Assembly (NCBI GenBank): GCA_037179335.1
Contig: JAKZHN010000023.1
Span: 434,001 to 498,000 of the forward strand
DNA from: Cyclaneusma minus
Lineage: Eukaryota > Ascomycota > Leotiomycetes > Marthamycetales > Marthamycetaceae
Direction of reading: 5' to 3'
Length of the DNA stretch: 64,000 nucleotides
The position numbers were made by a program, and so were the translations under genes. The notes under the pieces are model-generated. The model was not told the origin of the DNA. It did no database searches and saw only the letters and a program-made list of their open reading frames with translations. Each line of letters starts with the position of its first letter. Within the stretch, counting starts at the first letter, position 1. Below are positions 34,854 to 44,600 of this stretch, piece by piece.

Positions 34854-36571
34854 TTACGGATTTGCCGGGCGAACATTCCTCACTCTGTCGAAAATTGGAT
34901 TTTCCAGAGCTTTCTCAGCGGTGGGACGGTTTTTGGGTGCATATTCGAGCATGCCCATGGCCAAATTGTAGAGTTCCCCCAACCCGTCACGTTCCAAGTA
35001 AGGTTTTGTGCTGCGAAGCCTCCCGATGACTGCAGAATGTGCCTGTCTAGACTGAGGGCTCTCCTTGAATGGGAAAAGACCGCCATTAAAAAATAGCATT
35101 ATTGCGATGATTCCACAGGCCCATATGTCCACCTCTGGCCCATATTTGTTCAGTATTCTTGGCTCGAGCCTCATCTCTGGCGCGTGCCAGAGCTCATTCG
35201 TTGGCACGTCCTCACGGCTGCTGAAGCTCTCTGCGATGACTGCGTGGCTATAGTCTGCGATGATGGTCATGAATTTTTCGGGTTCGGGGGAGAAATCCAC
35301 GACTTTCCAAGTTTGCATCGTGATGTTGCGATGGATAAAGCCATGTCGATGGATTACAGCCACTTCATCCAGAAGCTGTCGAAAAGCCAGAATACGTCGG
35401 TCTGTGTCGGATTTGTCAGCAGAGAAGCGAAGAGACTGCTTTATTTTGTGTGGCGCAGACGGTGTGCATATCAGGGTAATGTCGTTGAGTGTGGAGCCGC
35501 GTCTATTAACCTTTCGCAACTGAAGCATCCGGGGCTACATTAAACATTAGTCACATGCAAATTCCTATTTTCTTGACCCGGCATACGTACATGTTGCTTC
35601 AAAGTCTCCCAAATCTGAATTTCCGTTCCAACAAATTGCTCGTGTAAGTCCTCCAGACATGCGTACTGCTTCGCAAGGCCGATTTCGCCGCTTGGTGTAT
35701 GCTTCGCAACACACAGAACAGCGTCAAGATCGACTGTACCCTGAACAGTATTGCGGTTTTTCCTCATCACCTGCCAAGTCTCAATCGCATTTATCACCAC
35801 CCAGTCCTCAAGTGTGAGGAGGACGTCTGGAGATATCAGTGTCTCGACTATTTGGGGGTTTGGATTCGCTGACCCGAAATACTCGACACCGCGCTCTCCG
35901 GGTGGTGTATATTGGATGCTATAGCGTAGTTGACCAAACTCAACAAGACTGTTGCCTTGCACGAGGAAGGGGCTGCCGGAAGCGAGATTCTGGCTACCAT
36001 GAGCAAAGCGAATATCCGGGCCGCGTCGGCCAACGCCCTCAAGCACAAGTTTCCCCGTTTTGTCAAAGTACAGACGGGCATGGAGACCTGATACGCCGTA
36101 CTTGTGTGGGTCATCCCAGGGCTTTAGTAGCCGAAAATCCGCTCCTCCGTCATGCTGGGAATGGATGGTCTGCCGGGTGGCTAGGCTCGCTCCTGCTTCA
36201 AAGTGGCTGCTCCATCGTCCGGCTCTGATCAGCCATCCAATTTCCCCATTCCCTGAGCTTTGAGAGACATCGAGGGAAAGGAAGTAGAAGCCTTCGCGTG
36301 TGGTTTCCTCGATATGCATAAACCTGGTGTAAGGCCTCAATAGTCTCTCAGATTCCTTGGACGCCGCTGCTTCGTTAGTTTTCAGCCAGGAAACAAGGTC
36401 GCGGAATGCATCGAGTGCGTCTTGGTTGTGGGGTATCAGCCGCAGGAAGGATGATGTCGATGCCTGATTTGACGACGACGGCTGATCCATTTTGTTCTTG
36501 GGGTGAAGAGAGAACGAATACGGCAAGATAGGATAGAATCTTGAACTGTGTAAGGTACTGTAAGCCTGCAA
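34854..36571 (-). CDS. FHA domain protein with degenerate kinase domain
   Basis: Exons 36571-35591 and 35534-34854 give 553 aa; a start at 36490 (MDQPSSS) would give 526 aa and is equally plausible. An FHA-like phosphothreonine-binding domain lies at about 116-222, with the S-x-x-H signature SGLH near 161-164. From about 262 to the C-terminus the sequence follows a protein kinase: a possible ATP lysine at 301, HRN at about 395-397 where active kinases have HRD, DYS (about 421) where they have DFG, APE at about 445-447, and DIWACGII for helix F. Asn replacing the catalytic Asp suggests a pseudokinase. The order FHA-kinase resembles CHK2/RAD53-type checkpoint kinases, but the loss of the catalytic base argues for a scaffold or a diverged accessory paralogue. 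Isolated gene; no operon-like partner. Confidence 0.8.
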
Positions 36572-37999
36572 GATGTTCGGATGATAACTTGGGGGAAGAC
36601 GACCTCCTTATATGTAGCAGCCCTCCTTCTTCCCGGTTCCAAGGTTTGTGGCGAGGAACAGCATCGGCTACTTAGTACCTGCTCTGCCGTGGAGCATTTG
36701 ACGCGCGCATATCCCAGCGAATTTGGCAACATGATCTATGAAGGCCAGCCGCGCTATTTCGTTCGTCAAATTGTGAGGCGACCTGAAACATCCCACCCAG
36801 CAAGTGATAGTCACCCGTCGGCTGATAGGTGTGATCTCGCCATGGCCAAAGGTGCCGTGAGGGTAGCGGTGCCATCTCGTTCGCCAACTGGCGAGGCTAA
36901 CTGATACTTCTCAACTAACAAGTGACTCACCATCGGTTGCTGGATGTGGTCTCGCCATGGCCACGTCTCAGCTGCCCTGTGCCTCACTTAGAACTCACAC
37001 TTCCATCCAGTCCAATGACGAAAATCGACCCGGAAAAGACAGTCCAAGACTTGAGTGGGCCGCCTAGTCTGTTCAGACGATCAGATAACTCGGACACAAT
37101 CCCGCATATCCAATCGAAACTGATTTAATCAGCCCGGGAAGAAATATCTAAAGGCCCCAAAAACCGCGCTGCTTCAGCGAATACCTAGACGTCAGTTGAG
37201 AGCAGTCAAGTCCATGATTCGAACAGGACTGGTAGCATCCTAAATTGTACTCTAAAGGAAATGGACCGTCTGGACTGACTGATTGCAGCTTGGATTGCCT
37301 GGAATCGAAGTTGTCACATACACATATCGAAGAGAATATATATAAACCAAACAATCCGATGGGCCCGTCTATCCGAATCCTTCCATGTAATACCTGAAGG
37401 AGTGTCCAGAGGATATCAAGCTTCCAGGCTGGTCGAGGTGATTGAAGAAAAAACTGACAGGAAATGAAAGGGCTAGTAGTTTGGACTTTGGAATGATTCG
37501 GTTCTCGAAAAAGAAAGCGAAAGAATAAAGACTATTGTGAAGGACTCACATGATCAGAAGAATTTATCCGGGTAAACGAGGATACCTAGTGATTGGAGAA
37601 GACAGCCCAAGAAATGTGCGAAGAATTCTTTGACTGACAAGAGTTAAGCGCCACACGCTTCCCGCCCAGTTTCCATGTAGAAGACATTTTAGTTCATCAC
37701 CGAGCTGGCTGCTGCCCGGCGTGCCGCGTCGCTGTGATTTGTTGGAGACTCGAATCGATAGAATCGATGAAATTCGACGTGGCTTCTTATGTTTCGAGAC
37801 GTTGTTACGCGCCCGCACGCTGCGCCGCACCCCCGTGTGATATCGTTCATCATTGGATACGCAGCTTATCCGGTTTATCCGTATTACGTGCCACAACCGG
37901 GCGTCATAACACCACCTTACCAACACCATCATTGTCCACTCCTCCGTATTCTAGTAGCCGTGCTCGCACTTTCTCAGCCTACAGCACCACAAGTCCACC
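36572..37999. other. Intergenic region with a ~120 bp tandem duplication
   Basis: No gene found. Segments 36797-36860 and 36917-36980 share CAAGTGA, a TCGG-TG-TGG block and GATCTCGCCATGGCCA/GGTCTCGCCATGGCCA, i.e. a diverged tandem duplication. The rest is short frames on both strands. Confidence 0.55.
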
Positions 38000-39036
38000 A
38001 TGGCTCATTTGTGCTCCTTACCCGAGAAACCATCGGATTCCGTCATCAATACTGATCCTCGCAAGGAGCGCCTGGAATTTCCTGCTGCCCTACATTCCTC
38101 AAGTCAATCGCAGCCGTCGGTCCCTGGTCGGCTTTCTAGCGAAGATTCCTGTGATGATGCTGGTCGTCTTAATGAGATGCTAGACCAGGAGAAAATTTCG
38201 AAAAATACTGGGGAAGCCTCCGGACACACATCCAACAAAATACTAGGACTAGACCTGGAGATGTGGAAAGAGTACGTGTACTCGATAAGCACTGAGGTCT
38301 CCGGGGCAGTATTTGGCCTGGATCTGGAAAAGTGTAAAGAGTATTTGCAGGATCCTGAATGCGCACACAATAAGTACATCACCTTTGAATGCTATTTGAC
38401 CAGGATTCTCATTGAGGTGGCAGATTGGTTGAGGTAGTCAGCAGTGAGATCACCCGTCGGAAATACGCTGTGGTAGATTCTCCTACCGAACACTCGAAGT
38501 TCGAGAAGTGGCTGGCTGTGAGTATGGATTACGCAGTGCATGGACTGGCCGACCGACTGTTTGAAGAAGGAGTGGGGATGGAACACTTGATGCCATCGGA
38601 CCCTTCCGAGCCTTATCCATATTGGCTCTACTTCCATGTCCCAAAGGCATCGGATTCTCCCCAGCCTTACCCATGTAAGCTCGCCGAGCCCTCGGGCTCT
38701 CCCCAGTATTTTGAGCCGTACGGCGTCTCAATATATACTCGCCCCGACGAAACATTCGAACATTCGAAGCCATCAAACTCAATAAACCACCCTCCCAGCG
38801 AGCATTCTCATCCAAGTAGAGACAACCCGACCAATGTCAGCGGCAGCTTGATCGAATATTCAGTGCCATTGAACGTTCCACAGCCTTGCAATCACAGTGC
38901 TCTGGACTACGCTCCCAGAAATGAGCATTCTCGTCCAATGACGACAAGCCGCTTAATATCGACCCACCAAAACGGTCACAATCGTTGCCCCCTGCCGCAC
39001 CTTCCAAATCCCTGCTACATCCTTCAAAACGTCTAA
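38000..39036 (+). CDS. Hypothetical protein, two exons
   Basis: Two plus-strand frames join in frame across a possible 68 bp intron (38374-38441; GTACAT donor, CAG acceptor), giving 322 aa. The ATG at 38000 is preceded by CCACC. The N-terminal half holds an internal repeat, GLDLE-x-W/C-KEY, about residues 75-110. The C-terminal half is Pro/Ser/His-rich with two copies of an E-H-S-(H/R)-P unit. I recognise no family and see no signal peptide or membrane segment. If the intron is not real, the gene is broken by a frameshift near 38430. The internal repeats and low conservation fit a fast-evolving or lineage-specific protein, or a decaying gene. Confidence 0.4.
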
Positions 39037-39676
39037 GGTCTTCGTCTCCTCCCCTGGCTGAAATATTAGAGCCAAATGCAAAGCGTCGCAAGACATCTCA
39101 ATTGCCGAAGCCGAGCGAGCCAGTAATCACACGCTGGCACTAAGACCGTATATCCAACATGCAAAAACTCACGGCACTCACCCATTCGAAGCGCATGCCC
39201 ACGATGAGCAGTTCAAAGCGCGAGCGTCTTGTAGGAGAATAACATCTAAGTCAGCCATTTCGAGGGAAAGCTCTCGCCCCCTTACTCTGCACTACCAGGG
39301 GAGCTGCGGACTGTGGGAAGACTATAAAACGACAAGACCCGGACTTCGTCATTAGCTCTCTTTTTCAAAGGTTCGACTGCGGTGGGATTAGTGATACCGG
39401 AGTCCAGATGTGCCAGATGTGCGATATTGGTAGTGGAGATTCTTGGAGTTTGTTGAATGTTGAATGAGAAGTTAAGGAAAGCCCAGCAGCCATGGAGACT
39501 CGTGAATCCGAAGCTGGCAGTGGAAGGTTCTGGAGTCCAGCCAAGCTGCTATTGAGGTGTAGTGTGTGACAAGTCTCAGTGGTTCATGGACTGGTTAGCT
39601 TCTATCAGTTAGATATACAGAGAACCACAGGCCATCTAGCCTCTTCATCTTGACCTCATCACTTCACCTACATGTA

Positions 39677-39898
39677 CAATGGGAGGAAAAGAGTCTGAAT
39701 ACGGCCTACAGTCTCCAAATAATTGCGAATATCCCAAATAACCAGGAATATTTCCAGTAATTAGAAATATACCAGATGCTTTGGAATATCCCAAGTAATT
39801 TGGGATATTTCAAATTATTGGGGATATTTCTGATTATTTGGAATATTTACAATTATTCGAAAATTGTGAATCGTATTCAGACTTTTTTCCTCTCACTG
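39677..39898. mobile_element. Tc1/mariner-type MITE, copy 1 (222 bp)
   Basis: Terminal inverted repeats CAATGGGAGGAAAAGAGTCT/CAGTGAGAGGAAAAAAGTCT continue to GAATACG on both sides (about 24 of 27 positions match). The left flank is TA; the right flank reads CATA, so the target duplication is imperfect. The interior is a series of short inverted GAATATTT/AAATATTC and CAGTAATT words. No coding frame. The related element at 59594-59806 shares the AAAAGTCTGAA core of the terminus and the interior words. Confidence 0.8.
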
Positions 39899-39983
39899 CA
39901 TACCCAAGCGATGTAACTTAGACTTGCGATCGAATATCTCGGTTGGGCTCTTTAACAGCAGTCCAGTCATGTTGGAACATCCC

Positions 39984-41010
39984 CTGTTCGAGGCACTGCC
40001 TCGAAAAGGTCTTTTTGCTGGATTCTGGATGTCGTAAATTTAAGTTAGGACATCCGTAGCAGACCGTTGACGGAAATTCAGGGGTCAGAATCGATAGAAG
40101 TCGACTTACTGTGACAACCACCACCAACTATCTCACACCATTATTTTGAGCCACGCCCAGAGAGAGGTATCTAAGTCTGATTCTGCAATTTTTCGTCGTT
40201 GTTGGCTTGGTGGCATCTTAAGTGCAGTCAACCAAGTCAACTTTTTTCTTCTTTTACAATTTCTTTTTGCCTCCCCCTGACGTGGCCTGTTCGAATCTGT
40301 CCGCGCGCAGTCGCAAGAACATCTTTTTGCGGGATTTTGGATGTCGTGAATTCGAAGTTGGGACGTCAGCAGTCGACTGTTGACGGAATTCAGGGGTCAA
40401 AATCGACACACGCCGACCTGCCGGGAAAATCACCAAGTATCTTACACCGTGATTCTGATCCACACCCAGCAAGATAGGCACATAAGTCCAAATTTGCGGC
40501 TTTTTGTCGTGTTAGGGTCAGTGAATTGTTTAGGCAGTGAGCTAACCCCGACAAAGTCTTCTTTTGCCAATTGTTATTTTGTCCCCCCTAACGTTGCGTC
40601 TTCGAACCCGTCCGGGGGCAGGACCTCAGAAATCTTTTTGCGGGATTTTGTACATCTTGACCGAAAAGCAGGGAAAGGGAAGGATGCTCAAAGCCTCGAT
40701 GTCGGTTATGGCTCAGAAGGCACAAAGGTACAAAGGTAAGTTGTAGGGATAAAACACCTCTCAGTGACCAGGGGAACGGCGCAAATCTGACCCACATCCA
40801 GCTCGATAGGTATAAAACCCCAAATCTCTCAGCTTTTTCTAATGAGGCCCCTTGGATATCTTGGCTGAACGTTTCAGTGAAGATATCCAAGAGGTCTCAT
40901 TTTTCTCATTTTTTTGCCCCCCGACATCGTCTGTTCGAATCCGTCCGCGGGCAGGACCTTAAAAGTCATTTTTTTGCGGAATTTTTGATGATGTGAGTTC
41001 AAAGTTGTGA
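39984..41010 (+). repeat. Tandem array of ~0.3 kb units with tRNA-like B boxes
   Basis: Four units begin at about 39984, 40287, 40597 and 40931 (spacing about 303, 310 and 334). Each starts with a TGTTCGAATCCGTCCG-like word, then CTTTTTGCGGGATTTTGGATGTCGTGAATTCGAAGTT-like DNA in pieces (GTGAATTCGAAGTTGGGACG in unit 2), then TTGACGGAATTCAGGGGTCA. The first word resembles the internal B box (T loop) of tRNA genes, so this may be a tRNA-derived SINE inserted tandemly or a tandem duplication. Units 1 and 2 are closest; units 3 and 4 are partial or diverged. No complete tRNA folds from it by eye. Confidence 0.65.
40841..40901. repeat. Near-perfect 61 nt hairpin
   Basis: The 22-base arms 40841-40862 and 40880-40901 are reverse complements at 20 of 22 positions; both mismatches are transitions. 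The 17-base loop contains CTGAA/TTCAG, which can extend the fold. It lies between units 3 and 4 of the tandem array. Confidence 0.85.
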
Positions 41011-41600
41011 CTAAGGCTGATGACTGATGAGTCTTTTGTTATGGCACGGGAGGAAACTGTGACTAGGGTCAGCGGAATCAACAGACGATAACTTGAAGAC
41101 GGGTTGAGGGCTCTTCTGTAAGGATGCAACTGACCAATCCATGACCAGCCTACCCTGCCAACAGCTTCTAGTTCCTCATCCCTACAGTATAGCACTTCAC
41201 ACAGACTCACAAACCACACTTTAGAGACACCCACATTCACCTCAGCACAAAAGTCAAACAAGCAGCAAATCTGGTAAAGAAGTGATTCTCATATCACTAT
41301 CTGTGTCTCTTCTCCTCCTGATAACACATCCATGCATCCACCAAACACTGTTCCACAACAAAGACTTCTTCCAAGTCTGAATGAATGAGTGACAATGAAG
41401 GGAACAAAAAACAAACACCACAAAGGGACCACCACCTGCCAGCCGTTCATTACCCCCTCATAACAATCATGAATCATAACCGTCGTGATACGGCAAAGCC
41501 GCAGGGAGCCAACTCAAACGGGCTCGACCAGGATAACAAAAAAAGCGAAGAAAAACACCCTGACCAGTCTCTCAAGCCCATGGGGACTCAAAGCTACTCC

Positions 41601-44600
41601 TCACTGACCACCTTCAGCATTCTGCCCATTCTCCTGTGTCGTCTTCCACTGCGAAGGATAGCTTTTCCGTCTCCCATCCGCCTCAGTCGCGACATAAGCA
41701 TTCTGGCTATTCCCACTATCGCTCAATGTCTTCCTCTCACGACGCCTCGGCAGATCAAGCGATGCAGACTTGTCTTTTCTGCGGCGCTCAGCGCCAGCAG
41801 CGCCAGTAGTGTCAGGGGCAGCGTTACTCTTAGCCACAGCCGCGAGGTACATGTCGGGGTAAGACCCGCTGCTCGAGCCTCTCACGCCCCTATTCTCATT
41901 TTCCGCCTGCTTCTCCGCCGTAGCCGAAACAATTTGATTCTCTCCCTCTTTCACATCAGCATCGGGAACAATTTCATTCTCATTCTCAGCCACAACAAGG
42001 CTCTTCTTCACGCTCTCGAAATCAACAGGCACGCTGATATTCATGGTATTCTCAACGCGGCGCCTGATGCTGGGGTTACGGACGCTGCGCGGGAATGTAC
42101 CATAGGTAGGCACCAGGAACTCGTCATCAGCAGCATAGCCATCGGCATCAGTCTCGCTGTGGGCGCCCGAGCGGCTGTGAGCGCGGAAGACTTTGAATGT
42201 GTCTTCATCTTCTGCTCCGTCCAGGCCCTCGTCAGCATGGCTGCCTTTGTGGTTCTCGATGCTCCACTGCTTGGTCATGGCGGCTCCGACTCCGGCTGCA
42301 TCACTATCGCTAGACTCGAAAACATGAATCTGCACGTTGGTAGGGACATCATTCTTCTTCGCGTCTGCGGAACCATCGGATGCGGAAGACATGAGGTCAG
42401 CAACGCCATCGAAGTTGTTCTTCTGGCGGTCCTTGCTGTTGTCGCGAGGCAGCGACATGCTAACGTCCCAGTTGGAACCATCGTAAACACGAGCCTTGCG
42501 GTTGGTACTCTTGCTGTTCTTGCGCGAGGGCGTAGAAGGAACATTGGAGGGAGTAACAACAACATGCTCGCCGTCTTTGCTCCGAGTGGCTGCAGACTCA
42601 TCAACGGGAACGATATCAAAGTCCAGAGGGTTATAGACCCAGCCCGCACCCTTGGAGCGGGAAAAGCTGGGGTGTACAAGCTCATGGTCGTGGTCAGGGA
42701 ACTTGACCGAGTTGTCGTCCGACTCGGGAAATTCAAAGATTGCCTTGGCTGCGACAGGTGAACCATCGCTTTGTGCTTCATAGCCAGAGTCCACCGCTCG
42801 ATCGGCCATGACCACCAGGTGTTCAATCCTGGAATCTGACGCACCGTCAGTGCTGGCGGGAGGCGACATGCTGCGTGCGTTTGAGCGCTCGGTATCGGGG
42901 CTCAAAGGCCGTGCTTGCCTTGATACACCATCGGGACTGGCAGCATCGGCAGTGTTGGGCTCGTGCTTGCCAGCTTCGGCAATATCGTCCTTGTTCTCCT
43001 TGTTCGGAGACCTCAAGAACGATGGGAGCTGGAAACGGGAGGCTGCAGAAGGAGTTGCCATGGGAGTGGGTACGCGCTCATCCTCGTCGAGATTGTGAGG
43101 TGACGCACGACGTTTCTCGGGAGCGGGCACGCGCTCGTCGTCGCCCAGGTTGTGGGGAGAAGCACGGCGTTTCTCGGCAGCGGGCACTCTGACGTCCTCG
43201 TCAAGCGAGTGATCCTTGCTTTTGGACTTGGGAAGAGGCACGCTCGCCGGGATCTTGACATCGGAATCTAGGGAGTGCTGCTCAGCCCGCGGGGTCTTAG
43301 GAAGAGGCACTTTCGCTGGAACCACGACATCGGAATCCAGAGTATGCTCCGGTGCTCGAGGTGTCTTGGGCAGAGCTACGTCTGCTGGGTTGCGGTCAGG
43401 GATATCGATATGCTTGGGCGGAGCGGCTACGGATGTGTAAGCATGATGATTCAATCAGGAGAGATCACGAAAGGAGTTGGCAACTTACTCTTCTTGTCCT
43501 CAGACTTGGACTCTTCTTCCTTGGCCTTGCTTTTGTCCTTGGAACCAGACTTTTCCTTCTTGTGCTTGCCCTGGAATTTTGACTTGGGCTCCTTAGCAGT
43601 GTCAGTTTGTTCAGCGCCATCCTCGAAAGCATCAGGCTTTGCTGCAGCCTCGGAGGAGCCAAATATACGCCTCAACACGCTATTACTCTGAGCAGGACCC
43701 TTGTCCTCACTCTTGTTCTCGGTCTTGGGCTTCTGCTCGGCCAGCTTCTGCTCTCCCTTCTCGCCAGAGCTGTGCGCCGGGCCTAAGAGGGGCTCAGAAA
43801 CAGCAGTCTGGAACTGAGCAGGAACTTCATCGTTCAGGTCAGATAGGTCCCTGCTGGAGGTGCTCTTCCTAGGCTTGTATTTGACAGTGGCAGTTTCATC
43901 GGCCGAAAGACGATGCTCTCTAGGCTCATGGCTGGGAGTCTTCACTTTGACGTCGTCCTCCAAGCTATGGCCCTTAGCACCCATAAGCTTTCTGACTTCG
44001 TCCTTGAACTCCTTGGCATCTTCCTCAATGGCAGACACGACAGCTTCGGCCTTGTCTGCAACATCTTGGAGGATCTTTTCTTCAGCTGACTTCTTGTCGG
44101 TCGACTTGACGATGACATCGTCGGCCAAGGAATGCTGTTTGGCCTTCTTGATCGCATCTTTGATTTCCATGGCCTCGTGGACCACGAGAGCTATAGCAGC
44201 TTGGGCTCTATCTTCAACAGGAGTCTTGACGGTAACGTCCTCAGACAATTTGTGCTCCTTGCTGCCCTCTTGCTTCTCGGCTTTCTTCTCAAATGCCTTG
44301 ACCTTGTCCTTGACCTTCCCGGTCTCATTATCAGAGGATGCGGCAGCTGCGTCGACTGATGATGCGTCTTTGATTGGCTTGGAGGGCGACTTCACAATCA
44401 TGTCATCAGTCAAGTGGTGCTGGACGGGAACACTTCGAGAAGTCTTGACGGTAGGATCGTCGGCCAATTTGTGTCCCTTGGCAGCGGCGTGGGTCTTGGC
44501 TTCCTTGTAGATAAATTCTTTGGCTTTATCTTTGAACTCCTCAGCCTCCTTTTCAAAGGCGGACACGACAGCTTCAGCTTCATTCAACAATTCTTCTACT

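Noticed and set aside
40287..40310. tRNA gene suggested by the TTCGAA box
   Set aside because: The flanking bases do not form a T stem, anticodon arm or acceptor stem; only the box resembles a tRNA.
39984..41010. CRISPR array
   Set aside because: Units are about 300 bp and diverged, and the genome is eukaryotic.
41385..42761. 458-codon plus-strand open frame
   Set aside because: It is antisense to exon 4 of the PLAC8 gene. Its composition mirrors the repeat-rich coding strand and no domain is visible.
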